DNA from: Planctomycetota bacterium
Lineage (GTDB): Bacteria > Planctomycetota > UBA1135 > GCA-002686595
NCBI GenBank assembly: GCA_020853575.1
Contig: JADYYP010000021.1
Location: 62,001-126,000, forward strand
Direction: 5' to 3'
DNA length: 64,000 bases
The position numbers and the translations under genes were made by a program. Of this stretch, positions 34,388-42,922 are shown one piece after another. Position 1 is the first letter of the stretch. Every line of letters starts with the position of its first letter. The notes under the pieces are model-generated. The model was not told the DNA's origin. It made no database searches and saw nothing but the letters and a program-made list of their open reading frames with translations.

Positions 34388-36198
34388 CACGGCTTGTCCT
34401 CGGTCTTCTTGACGCTGGGGATCACGGGCGCCGGACCGTGCCCCGGAGGCGCGTTGGTGAAGTCCTTCTTGGGTGCGGCGGCTTTCTCGGCCTCGCGCTT
34501 CAAGGCTTCTTGCTCGAGCCACTGGACCGCGTCCTGGACGCCTGCTTCGTCGAGCTCGACCGCGGCGCGTTCGCGCAGCGCGATCGCCCACTTGGCGTAG
34601 GCCGCGCCCTGGCGATCCTTGACGATGCGCTTGTAGGCGGTCTCGCGCGCCACGGGATAGGACACGATGCGCGGCTCCTTGCGCTCGAGTGCCTTGACGA
34701 TGAAGAAGCCCACCTCGGTCTCGATCGGACCGTCGACGGCGTTGACGGCGAGCGCGAAGGCGCGCGTCTCGACCTCGGGCAACAGCGTGCCGGGCTTGAC
34801 CCAGCCGATGCGACCGCCGTGCACCGAAGACGCCGAGTCCTTCGAGCGCTCGCGGGCCAGGGCCTCGAACGAATCGCCGGCTGCGATCTGCGCCAGCACT
34901 CCGCGCGCCTCTTCGTCGGTGCTGAGCACCATGTACGCCAAGCGCACCTCGGGCGCGGTCGTGAAGTCCTTCTCCTTGTTCGCCTCGTAGAAGGCGCGCA
35001 CGTCCTCTTCGCTGGGCTCGATGTTGGGCCAGACGTAGCGGTCGCACAGGGTCTTCATCATCACGTCGCGCCGGAACGAGCGGCACTTCGCTTGTACCGC
35101 GGGGGCGTCGGTGAATCCCGTCGTCGCCGCCAGCGCCTTGAGCGCCTCGGCGCGCACCCATTGCTTGACCAACTCGACGCCGATCGTCTTGGTCGACTCC
35201 GGCGGTGCCGCGCGCATGGCGTCGAGCTGCAGCCCGTCGCGCACGTCCTTCAGAGTCAGGCTGTCGTCCGCGGCGCGGGCCACGACGATCGAATCGTCGG
35301 GTCCGTCGAGGATCGCTTCACGCGTGAGCTGTGCTTCGTCGATCCACACGTTGGCCGCGGCGTGGGCGCGGTCCTCGAGCTCGCGCACGAGCTTCTTCTG
35401 CAGGCGCTCCTCGAGGATGCCGCGGATCTGCGGCAGTGCCTTGTCGCGCGGCGGTCGCTCGGGATTGATCGAGCGCTCTTCGAGGCGCAGGAAGGTGTAG
35501 CCCTTCTCGGTCTGCACCACGGGCGTCAAGCTGGCCGGGTTCTCGAGCGCGAATGCAGCGTCCTCGAGCGCGCGCTCGAGCTCGCCGCGTCGCACGTAGG
35601 GCAGCGAGCCATCGAAGGTGCGCGAGGAGTGCGTCGACTCCTTGCGCGCGATCGCGGCCATGTCCTCGCCCGCGAGCACGCGCGCCCGCAACGCCTCGGC
35701 GACCTCGCGCGTCGCTGCCTCGACCAGCGTCAGGCGCAGAGCCACGTCGGTCTTGGAGTAGAAGCTCTCGACGTCCTCGTCGGTGACCTTGACCTTGTCC
35801 TTGATCTCGCTCTGCCACAGCGCGTCGACCGCGACCTCCTTGGCATAGCTCGTCACCAGGTGTTGCACGTCGGCGTCGTCCTGCAGGCCGAGCGACTCGG
35901 CCTCGAGCAGGAACAGCTCGCGCTCGACCAGTCGTCCGGCGAGCTCGCGCACGGCTGGCTCTCCGCGCACCAAGACGCCGTGGCCGGTGTGCGCCGAGAG
36001 AAACGTCTGGATCGCCTCGTCGAGCGTCAGCGAGCGTCCTTCGACGCGCGCGATCACGATCTCGCTCGAAGCGCGCAGCGGCGCGGGAGCGGTGCTCGAC
36101 GGTTCTTGGCGCGCGGACGCGAATGCCGGAACGCACACGGATCCAGCGAGGACCAGCGCGGCGGGAAACAAGATGGAACTTCGATGGTGCAAGCGCAT
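34387..36198 (-). CDS. Exported peptidyl-prolyl isomerase with two PpiC domains
   Basis: The product has 603 residues with a signal peptide (LFPAALVLAGSVCVPAFASA). A SurA-like helical N-domain (RSLTLDEAIQTFL, ERELFLLEAESLG) is followed by a first parvulin domain (about 155-245: STHSSRTFDGSLPYVRRGEL, then TEKGYTFLRLEER). A second helical region leads to a second parvulin domain (about 435-525: RSKDSASSVHGGRIGWVKPG, then ETEVGFFIVKALE). Domain two keeps the canonical GGxIGWV glycine motif; domain one is more divergent. Periplasmic isomerases are recurrent in porin-cytochrome clusters, and here it likely assists folding of the giant cytochromes or barrel. Confidence 0.9.
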   Translation of the reverse strand: MRLHHRSSILFPAALVLAGSVCVPAFASARQEPSSTAPAPLRASSEIVIARVEGRSLTLDEAIQTFLSAHTGHGVLVRGEPAVRELAGRLVERELFLLEAESLGLQDDADVQHLVTSYAKEVAVDALWQSEIKDKVKVTDEDVESFYSKTDVALRLTLVEAATREVAEALRARVLAGEDMAAIARKESTHSSRTFDGSLPYVRRGELERALEDAAFALENPASLTPVVQTEKGYTFLRLEERSINPERPPRDKALPQIRGILEERLQKKLVRELEDRAHAAANVWIDEAQLTREAILDGPDDSIVVARAADDSLTLKDVRDGLQLDAMRAAPPESTKTIGVELVKQWVRAEALKALAATTGFTDAPAVQAKCRSFRRDVMMKTLCDRYVWPNIEPSEEDVRAFYEANKEKDFTTAPEVRLAYMVLSTDEEARGVLAQIAAGDSFEALARERSKDSASSVHGGRIGWVKPGTLLPEVETRAFALAVNAVDGPIETEVGFFIVKALERKEPRIVSYPVARETAYKRIVKDRQGAAYAKWAIALRERAAVELDEAGVQDAVQWLEQEALKREAEKAAAPKKDFTNAPPGHGPAPVIPSVKKTEDKP

Positions 36199-36200
36199 CG

Positions 36201-37298
36201 CTAACCTCCGAGACCGGCGACGATCTCTCGCGCCGTTTGCCGCGCGAGCCCGAGTGGGTCGCGGATGACTCCCAAACCGAGCAGCGACTGGTAGTGATCG
36301 CCGCGGCGGCGCACTCCGGCGGCCGCCATGATTCGCCCGCTCTCGACGTCGATGATCCGCACCGTCGCCTCGACTTCGGGGAAGTGATCGTTGTCGACCG
36401 TGCTCTCCTCGCCGAAGCGCTCGATGCTGCCGAGGGCGAAGTAGCGCGTCCCGAGCTCGCGCCCGAGCTGGGCCAACCCGCGATTGTCGACGAAGCGCAT
36501 CGAGCGAACGCGCAGGCGTTGCAGTGCGGAGCGCACCTCCGCGGGCTCGACCACCTGCACGCCGCTCGAGCGGAACCAGGCGTCACCCAGGAACTCGCTC
36601 CAGGCGACCGTGGCGTCGGGAGCCGACGAGCGGTTGTCGAAGGGCAGGATGGCCACGCGCTCCACCGCCGCAGGCTCAAAATCCTCGAGCATGTAGCCCC
36701 AGCCGGAGTCCGGCGGGTCGCTGCGCTCGCGCTCGCCGGGGCGTGCCGTCTGCTCCAGCGGACGCGCGTTCTCGTCGAACGGTGCGAGCAGCGCGTCCAG
36801 CGCTTCTCCGAGCAACTCGTCGCTTTCGTCGATCTTGCCCAAGCCGAGCAGGCCTTCGAAGTCGGCACCGCGCAACGCGACCGAGGACGAAGCCACGCGC
36901 TCTCCCGAGGAGCCGCGCAGCGCGCGAAGGGTCAGTGCCACGCGCGGCTGCGGCCCGTCGTCGAAGTCGATCACCGTCCCCGCCAGGATGAACTCGACGT
37001 GCAGCGCTTCGGCGAGCGCGCGAGCGTCGCGCACCGACAGCGAGTCGGTGTAGCGCACGCGGCGTTCGAGCAGGCGCGCCTCGAGGTCCTCGGGGTCGAC
37101 GAAGCGCGCACCGCGGGCCGCGAACTCGGCCTCGATCAGCGCACCGATGCGGCTGGCCGCCTCGGGATCGTCGCTCAGGTTGCGAAGTGGCATCATGGCG
37201 TAGTTGACGCCGTTCGAGTGCGAGGTTGGCGCGCCTCCGGCCGCACCCGTTCCAGCCAGCGCGAGGAACAGGGGGCCGAGCATGCGGGGCGTCGCCAT
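36201..37298 (-). CDS. Exported protein with two TolB-N/CsgG-like domains
   Basis: The product has 365 residues. ATG 37298 gives a short signal (MLGPLFLALAGTGAAGG). Two related halves follow. The first starts NYAMMPLRNLSDDPEAASRIG, the second VERVAILPFDNRSSAPDATVA; both are the opening strand of the N-terminal domain of TolB/CsgG-like outer-membrane-complex proteins. Each half continues with a helix-strand pattern ending in a membrane-transport-like FILAGTVIDF or YFALGSIERF strand. The role in such clusters is unknown; envelope assembly is the reasonable guess. It lies 2 bp before the isomerase start and 5 bp after the CsgG-like lipoprotein. Confidence 0.7.
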   Translation of the reverse strand: MATPRMLGPLFLALAGTGAAGGAPTSHSNGVNYAMMPLRNLSDDPEAASRIGALIEAEFAARGARFVDPEDLEARLLERRVRYTDSLSVRDARALAEALHVEFILAGTVIDFDDGPQPRVALTLRALRGSSGERVASSSVALRGADFEGLLGLGKIDESDELLGEALDALLAPFDENARPLEQTARPGERERSDPPDSGWGYMLEDFEPAAVERVAILPFDNRSSAPDATVAWSEFLGDAWFRSSGVQVVEPAEVRSALQRLRVRSMRFVDNRGLAQLGRELGTRYFALGSIERFGEESTVDNDHFPEVEATVRIIDVESGRIMAAAGVRRRGDHYQSLLGLGVIRDPLGLARQTAREIVAGLGG

Positions 37299-37303
37299 GG
37301 TGC

Positions 37304-37894
37304 CTACTCGAAGGTGCTCAAGACCTCGCGCACCAAGCGCAACACGGCGTCGGTCTGGCTCTCTTCGCCGATGCCGAACAGGCGCGTGGTCCACTTCGCG
37401 CCGCTGCGCGCGCCGGTGACGGCCCACACCGTGATGCCGGACTCCGCGTCGAGCATGCGCAGCGAGAGCGCCACCTCGGGCAGGGCCAGCGAACCGGAGC
37501 GCCGCTCCTGGTACTCGACCACGCTGCCCAGCATCAAACCCTGGACGCCCAACTCACGCCCCAGCGCGGAAGTCTGTGCCGCGCCGAGCTCGCTCGTGTT
37601 GCCCACGTTCTGCGTGCGCAGCACGCGATTGACCTCGCCCAGGTCGACCACCTCGAAGAGCGCCTGCGAGCTGAGCTCGACGTTCAGGATCTCGCGCACG
37701 CGCTCGGCCGCGAAGCGCTCCGAGGTCAGGTTCTCGAGCGGCAACACGGCCACGCGCGGATACGTCGCGAGGTCGAGGTTGGGGTGCATGTACAGCGCAC
37801 CCTGCTGCTCCGCGGCGCAGCTCGCGCAAAACGCGAGCAGTGCGCAAACGAGGGACGCGGCGAGCGAACGCAAGACGTGGGGAGCGGTCGACAT
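37304..37894 (-). CDS. CsgG-like lipoprotein
   Basis: The product has 196 residues with a probable lipobox (FCASC). The core begins YPRVAVLPLENLTSERFAAE and contains VVDLGEVNRVLRTQNVGNTS, ALGRELGVQGLMLGSVVEY and SLRMLDAESGITVWAVTGA, the conserved strand-helix order of CsgG/DUF799 (GNA1162)-type lipoproteins. Curli CsgG itself is an outer-membrane export channel; this protein is shorter than CsgG and has no obvious barrel insertion loops. It lies 27 bp downstream of ccsA and 5 bp upstream of the TolB/CsgG-like gene. Confidence 0.75.
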   Translation of the reverse strand: MSTAPHVLRSLAASLVCALLAFCASCAAEQQGALYMHPNLDLATYPRVAVLPLENLTSERFAAERVREILNVELSSQALFEVVDLGEVNRVLRTQNVGNTSELGAAQTSALGRELGVQGLMLGSVVEYQERRSGSLALPEVALSLRMLDAESGITVWAVTGARSGAKWTTRLFGIGEESQTDAVLRLVREVLSTFE

Positions 37895-37921
37895 GGGGCT
37901 TTTCTCGCAGTGTGTTGCGGA

Positions 37922-39931
37922 CTACTCCGCGCGACCCTGCGTGGTGGGAATGGCCGGGCCGCCGCCGCGCGTCGCGAGCGCCTGCTTGACGGCGTCCTCG
38001 CGCGTGCGTTGCACGAGGTAGTGCACGACGCATACCGCGACCAGGCCCCACTGCACTCCGTAGTAGCTCCACAGCGCGGTGTGGATGCCGCTGGTGAAGC
38101 CGTAGCTGTGCAGGCCGACGCCCAGCAGATTGACGCCGAACCACGAGAAGGCGATCACCGTGCCCTGGAAGGCCGTCGCCGCCGCCAACCCGAATTCACG
38201 CAGGTAGCCACCCATGCGCGCGTGCATGATCACGAGCTGCGCCAGGCAGATCATCAGGGCGCCATTCTCCTTGGGATCCCAGCCCCAGAAGCGGCCCCAG
38301 CTCTCGTTGGCCCAGATGCCGCCCAGGATCGTCCCGACGACCGAGAAGATCAGCGCGAAGGCCAGCGAGCCGTAGGTCATGCGCGAGAGCAACTTGGCGA
38401 AGGTCGGGTCGTTCTTCTTGATGCCGAAGAGCCGCGTGACCAAGTACACGTTCGCGATGGCCGCCGCGACCAAGCCGGCGGCGTAGCCGGCGGTGATCGC
38501 GGTGACGTGCGTCGCCAGCCAGAAGTTGGTGTCGAGCACGGCGATCAACTGCGGCATCGTGTCGCGCTTGTCGAGCGTCTCGTAGCCGTTGGCGAGCAGC
38601 AGCAGCACCATGCCGAGCACCGCCGCGACGGACAGCGCCATGCGCTGCTTGTTGATCCACTCGATCACCAGCAGTGTCACGGCGCCGACGCCGGCGACGA
38701 ACAGCAGCGTTTCGTAGAGCGTGCTCACCGGCGGGCGCTCGCGGATCATGCAGCGCACGACGATCGCGCCCACCACCAGGGCCGTCGCGCCGACCACCGA
38801 CAAGGTCGCGCCCCAGTACAGCGCCTTGACGCGCGGCAGGAGCCACATGCCGGCCGCGAACAGGAAGCCGATCAGGAACAGCACCAGCGAATTGGTGATG
38901 AACTGCGCCTTGTAGTAGGAGATCTCGAGCGGGATCTTCTCGTACTCGCCGCGCGCCATGGTCTTGGCCACGCTCTGGTTGTGGACCGTCGCCAGCGCCA
39001 TCTCGAACTGCAGCGGATCGCCGCTGGAGAGCGCCAGCTTCTCGAACGCCGCCAGCATGTCGATGTAGGGCGTCGGCGTGCTCTGCTTCTCGAACGCCGC
39101 CATGAACAGGTCCGCCGGCGAGTGCCAGGCTTCCTCTTCCTTGACCGAGGTGATCGGCGGGATCAGCGCCAGGGTTTCGGTGCCGCTGGTGTACTCCGAG
39201 GCGGTCTGCACGAGTTGCACCAAGCGCTTGGAGTCCTCGCCGCGCGCGGGATCGTTGCGCCAGGCGCCTTGCAGCTCGACCAACTCGGGCAGCTTCGTCA
39301 TCAGCTCGCTGAACGACACGCTGTCCTTGCCGAAGACCGTGACCAGCGCGGGTACGTCCGCGATGCTCTGGGGCTCGCGCGCGAAGTCGAAGTGCGTGCG
39401 CAGGCGGATGTAGTCGTCGATGCTGGTGGCCAGCGTGAACACCTGCTGCTCGACGGTGGAACGGTCGCGCTCCTCCTTTTGGCCGTACTCGCGCGCGCGC
39501 TCGAACAAGGTCGAGATCGCCGGACGGATCTCGTTGAAGGTGTAGCGGTCGCGCTTCTTCTTGCCCTCGAGCTTGAGCCCGATGGCCTCGATGGCCTGGA
39601 TGTCGTCCACCTTGAACACCGGGTACTCGGCGGCTTGCTCGGGGTAGAACAGCACGTCGAGCAGCCAGCTCGTCGCATCCAGCTTGGTGCCGTCGACGGT
39701 CTTGCAGCTCGACTTGCCGTTGAAGCGCAAGAGCGTGAAGCTGGCGTAGGTCGAGAGCGGCTTGACGCGCCCACCGTCTTGCACGGGCAGGCTCTCGGCC
39801 AGTTCGAGCGTGTGCGCCGAATACGGTGCCGAGCGGCTCGGCAGCTGCGTGTGGCTGTGCTGAGCGCGAGCGCCGGCGACGAGCGACAGCGTGGCGAGGA
39901 TCGACGCGAAGAGCTTGATGATGGTGTTCAT
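37922..39931 (-). CDS. ccsA: Cytochrome c biogenesis protein CcsA/ResC
   Basis: The product has 669 residues. The N-terminal half (about 25-320) starts with a signal-like helix and is a large soluble domain found in long CcsA forms of several phyla. The C-terminal half has about eight membrane helices with the haem-handling WWD motif in GGIWANESWGRFWGWDPKEN and conserved histidines in DTNFWLATHVTAITAGY and GVNLLGVGLHSYGF. With ResB it exports haem and ligates it to CXXCH sites outside the membrane (system II). Its start overlaps the resB stop (ATGA). Location inside the cytochrome operon suggests a dedicated maturation system. Confidence 0.93.
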   Translation of the reverse strand: MNTIIKLFASILATLSLVAGARAQHSHTQLPSRSAPYSAHTLELAESLPVQDGGRVKPLSTYASFTLLRFNGKSSCKTVDGTKLDATSWLLDVLFYPEQAAEYPVFKVDDIQAIEAIGLKLEGKKKRDRYTFNEIRPAISTLFERAREYGQKEERDRSTVEQQVFTLATSIDDYIRLRTHFDFAREPQSIADVPALVTVFGKDSVSFSELMTKLPELVELQGAWRNDPARGEDSKRLVQLVQTASEYTSGTETLALIPPITSVKEEEAWHSPADLFMAAFEKQSTPTPYIDMLAAFEKLALSSGDPLQFEMALATVHNQSVAKTMARGEYEKIPLEISYYKAQFITNSLVLFLIGFLFAAGMWLLPRVKALYWGATLSVVGATALVVGAIVVRCMIRERPPVSTLYETLLFVAGVGAVTLLVIEWINKQRMALSVAAVLGMVLLLLANGYETLDKRDTMPQLIAVLDTNFWLATHVTAITAGYAAGLVAAAIANVYLVTRLFGIKKNDPTFAKLLSRMTYGSLAFALIFSVVGTILGGIWANESWGRFWGWDPKENGALMICLAQLVIMHARMGGYLREFGLAAATAFQGTVIAFSWFGVNLLGVGLHSYGFTSGIHTALWSYYGVQWGLVAVCVVHYLVQRTREDAVKQALATRGGGPAIPTTQGRAE

Positions 39932-41091
39932 GACGCGTTCGATTGCTGCGACTTGATGTGCTTGGCGAGCTTGCGCGTGAAGTGCATCACGAGCCCGACG
40001 GCGATCACGATGCAGGCGTACAAGGGGTACTGGTCGGCCGGGTTGTCGACGACGGCGAGCGTCGAGAACAGTGGGTCGCCGGGGCGCGCGTTCGACGGCC
40101 CCCACGAGGCTTGGTAGAGCACCAGGCCGTCCTGGCGCAGCGGCTCGTTCATCGAGATCTTGACCGGGCGCTTGGTCGGGCCTTCGACCACCGTGACGTC
40201 GCTCGAGAAGGACTTCGGCATGTTCATGCGCGGGTGGTCCTCCTTCTTGAAGTCGTCGAGCGCGACGGTGAAGGGCATCAGGAACTGCTCGCGGCGCAGC
40301 TCGATGCCGTACTGCTTGCCCGCGACCGTCACCGTCCAGGGCTGACGCGAAGCGCCCCACAGGATCGCCTCCTGGCGCGCGCCGCCGCTGCGCTCCACGA
40401 CCGTCGCGTAGGCGCCGGCGATGTTCTGCTCGTTCTGCTTCTCGAGCTCGATCGCGTCCAGGAAGTAGCCGTCGACCACCGGCAGCTTGGGCGTGATCAT
40501 CGGGCCCTTGGGCAACACGCGCGCGTTGGGGGAGAAGTGCGCGATCTCCAGCTCGAAGGGCAGGTCGTTCGACTTGAGCTTGACCGGCGTCGCGCCCAGC
40601 GAGAGCTCGAAGTCACCCTGCGGTGCGATGGTCTCGCGCAGCCGGCCGTCGTCGAGTTGCTCGAGGATCGCGATCTCCCAGTGGTGGTAGCTCTCGAAGG
40701 TGTTCGACGCTTGGCCCTCGAACAACGTGACGTGCCCGTCGGCCGAGTGGTTCATCTTCACGTAGCCCGCGAAGATCAGGAAGATGATCCCGATGTGCGT
40801 GATCAGCACGCCCAGCGTGGCCTTGCTCTTGCGCATGCGCACCAAGCCGCCGAGCACGATGTTGACGGCGAGCACCGCGAGCACCAGCGTCGCGCCGGGC
40901 ATGGGGATCGCGATCGGACCGGCGTGGTGGATGAAGAACCAGGACTCGAAGTACTTCTTCTGCACCTCGAACAGCCCCGTGTTGACCTGCTCCAGCGTGC
41001 CCAGCCAGGTCAGGATGCCGAGATCGAACAGCAGGATGCAGCTCAACCACAGCGAAGACAGCGCGTCGTAGCACCACTTCAACAGCTTCAT
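39928..41091 (-). CDS. resB: Cytochrome c biogenesis protein ResB-like
   Basis: The product has 387 residues. Three N-terminal membrane helices (LSSLWLSCILLFDLGILTWLG, ATLVLAVLAVNIVLGGLV, LGVLITHIGIIFLIFAGYV) precede a large periplasmic domain, and a fourth helix (YPLYACIVIAVGLVMHF) closes the protein. NEPLRQDGLVLYQASWGPSN matches the conserved ResB segment before the last helix. ResB forms the system II synthetase with CcsA. It lies 4 bp after the upstream lipoprotein gene and overlaps ccsA by 4 bp. Confidence 0.9.
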   Translation of the reverse strand: MKLLKWCYDALSSLWLSCILLFDLGILTWLGTLEQVNTGLFEVQKKYFESWFFIHHAGPIAIPMPGATLVLAVLAVNIVLGGLVRMRKSKATLGVLITHIGIIFLIFAGYVKMNHSADGHVTLFEGQASNTFESYHHWEIAILEQLDDGRLRETIAPQGDFELSLGATPVKLKSNDLPFELEIAHFSPNARVLPKGPMITPKLPVVDGYFLDAIELEKQNEQNIAGAYATVVERSGGARQEAILWGASRQPWTVTVAGKQYGIELRREQFLMPFTVALDDFKKEDHPRMNMPKSFSSDVTVVEGPTKRPVKISMNEPLRQDGLVLYQASWGPSNARPGDPLFSTLAVVDNPADQYPLYACIVIAVGLVMHFTRKLAKHIKSQQSNAS

Positions 41092-41095
41092 CGAT

Positions 41096-42433
41096 TCACC
41101 TCGCGGCCTTCAGGGACTTGCAGAACTCGACGAAGGCCGCGTGCTGCGCTTCGACGGCGTCTCGCGGACCGGTCATCTTCACGAACAAGGCGCGCTCGGA
41201 GAGCATGCTGACCGCGCCCAGCAGCAGGTCTTGGCCCGCCGCGGCGGTGGCGTCCGCGCCGCGCTCGAGCTTGACGATCACGCCCGCCGCTCCGGCCATC
41301 GGCACTTGCTCGAGCTTGGCCATGTCGGCGTCGGTCAACTGCGCCGCACCCATTTGCGTGCACCAGCGGTTGATGTTGGCCAGCGTGCCGCCGCCGCTTC
41401 CGCCGAGCAGCGTCACGTAGCATTCGACCTGTCCCGCGGCGTCGGCGAGATAGGTCACCTCGCGCATGGTCTTCTCGGGGCCGCGCTTCCAGCCCTGCGG
41501 AGCGCGCCACTCCAGCGACGCGTTGCGCATGGTGTCGACAGCGGGAGCGTCAGCGATGGTCTCGCTCTTCATCTGGCCCGCGCCGCCCTTGGCGGTCGAG
41601 CCCATCGGCGGATGGCCGGCGGGCAACCCCTGCGTCGCTTGGTCCGGCGACAGAGGCGGCGCGGTCTGCGCCGGCGCGCCATCGCCGTGGGCGTGTCCCG
41701 CGCCATCGTGGAACGAGGCCGCGAGCGCGCGGAAGGCCGCGACCTCACGACCGATGACCTCGCTCGGTCCGACCATCTTCAAGAAGCGCGAGCCCGTGGG
41801 TTGCACCAGCAGCAGGCCGACCAATCGCCAGCCCTGCTCGGACTGGTCGCCCGACATGCCGGTCCAGTGTCCCTCGAAGTCGACGTAGGCTGCCTGACCT
41901 CCGAGCCACGGCAGTTTCGGAAGCGCGGCGACCTCAGCCTCGCCCAACGGCGGCAGCGAGACCTGCGTGCGCCAGCGGTTGACGTTGGCCGCGAGTCCGC
42001 CCGCTTCACCCGCCAGCGTGGTCAGGTAGCACTCGGCGCGTTCGTCGCCGGCGACGAAGAAGTTGGCCTCGCGGAACTGTGCCGACGGGCGCTCGACCCA
42101 GCCGCTCGGCAACTCCCAGTGCAGCGCGTTCTCGCCGACGTCGTCGCCGCCCATCGCGCCGCCCATCGCGCCACCCTTCGAGGCGCCGGCGAAGTCCGAG
42201 GACGAGATCCCGAAGCGCTCGGCCGAGGGAGCGTTCCAGCGGATCTTGCGTCCGACGGCCGTGTACTCCTTGGCGGCGGCGAGCTGGCGCTCGCTCGGCG
42301 CTTCACGCTGGCAGGCGATCGAACTCGCGCCGGCGGCCAGAATCAGAGCGGCGCAGCACTGCGCGCGCACTCGATTCCAGGAGTGGTGAAGAGGTCGCGG
42401 TGACCCGACGAGTAGCCCGTGCCGAGTATCCAT
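41096..42433 (-). CDS. Exported lipoprotein-like protein with two copies of an unknown domain
   Basis: The product has 445 residues. ATG 42433 is chosen; a longer frame (to 42586) adds basic sequence without a signal. A hydrophobic segment ends SSIACQRE, a possible lipobox. Two collinear domains follow: LHWELPSGWVERPSAQFREA ... ECYLTTLAGEAGGLAANVNRW at about 95-235, and LEWRAPQGWKRGPEKTMREV ... ECYVTLLGGSGGGTLANINRW at about 310-440. Between them is a Gly/Pro/Ala linker. No known family recognised. It is first in the operon, directly before resB, so a role in cytochrome maturation or haem handling is possible; no CXXCH or metal motif is seen. Confidence 0.75.
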   Translation of the reverse strand: MDTRHGLLVGSPRPLHHSWNRVRAQCCAALILAAGASSIACQREAPSERQLAAAKEYTAVGRKIRWNAPSAERFGISSSDFAGASKGGAMGGAMGGDDVGENALHWELPSGWVERPSAQFREANFFVAGDERAECYLTTLAGEAGGLAANVNRWRTQVSLPPLGEAEVAALPKLPWLGGQAAYVDFEGHWTGMSGDQSEQGWRLVGLLLVQPTGSRFLKMVGPSEVIGREVAAFRALAASFHDGAGHAHGDGAPAQTAPPLSPDQATQGLPAGHPPMGSTAKGGAGQMKSETIADAPAVDTMRNASLEWRAPQGWKRGPEKTMREVTYLADAAGQVECYVTLLGGSGGGTLANINRWCTQMGAAQLTDADMAKLEQVPMAGAAGVIVKLERGADATAAAGQDLLLGAVSMLSERALFVKMTGPRDAVEAQHAAFVEFCKSLKAAR

Positions 42434-42593
42434 GGCGGCCGAGTGTAGGGCGTCTACGCACCCGGTGCTTACGCTGCTCGGCGTACGCCTCCCCCGCACT
42501 CGACGCACAAGATCGAGCGGATCACAGGACAGCCTGAGCGGCGCCTTCGGTTTGGACTCGGTATCGAACGCCTCGGCGATCTCCAATATCGTG

Positions 42594-42622
42594 CGTAAGT
42601 GATTGAATGAACATCACTTACG
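42594..42622. repeat. 10-bp inverted repeat between the two operons
   Basis: CGTAAGTGAT and ATCACTTACG are perfect complements around a 9-base spacer, in a lower-GC patch. It sits about 160 bp upstream of the cytochrome operon start (42433) and 67 bp beyond the end of the oxidoreductase operon, so it could be a transcription-factor site for the first or a weak terminator for the second. No T-run follows on either strand, favouring a protein-binding site. The rest of the 255-bp gap (42434-42688) shows no other clear signal. Confidence 0.5.
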
Positions 42623-42688
42623 ATCACGGACCGGGCTCATCTCCGCGGCCCAAGCGGCACCCTCGCGGAGTTCGCCTGAGGGCTCCGG

Positions 42689-42922
42689 TCAACCCTCTTC
42701 GTCGCGCTCCGACTGCTCGGGAAACCCAAATTGAACCGGATCGCGGCCGCGGATGTAGTCACAGAAGCGACGGTGCAGTCCGCTGCGGACTTCAGCCTCG
42801 CCGCCGAAGCAGTAGGGGCAGCGAGCGTGTTCCTCGGGTGAGAAGAATCGCGCGGTGCGCTGACAGAAGAGCTGCTTCACGCGATAGGCGAGCTCGGTCT
42901 GGGGTTGCGACTCGTTCAACAT
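42689..42922 (-). CDS. Small Cys-containing protein of the oxidoreductase operon
   Basis: The product has 77 residues and no signal. A charged helical N-terminus (ELAYRVKQLFCQRTARFFSP) leads to HARCPYCFGGEAEVRSGLHR and then RFCDYIRGRDPVQFGFP. The CPYC pair with a later cysteine suggests a zinc ribbon-like site. It overlaps the beta-subunit gene by 7 bp, so it is translated with the complex and may be an accessory or stabilising factor. I do not recognise a named family. Confidence 0.75.
   Translation of the reverse strand: MLNESQPQTELAYRVKQLFCQRTARFFSPEEHARCPYCFGGEAEVRSGLHRRFCDYIRGRDPVQFGFPEQSERDEEG

Noticed and set aside
37226..40117. 963-codon plus-strand open frame opposite ccsA
   Set aside because: The sequence is low-complexity (Arg, Gln, Asp, His) and antisense to a gene with clear WWD and membrane-helix features.
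42551..42560. TTTGGACTCG, a half-match to the otsA palindrome
   Set aside because: Only one arm and the spacer are present, there is no complementary arm and it is not in a promoter-like position.
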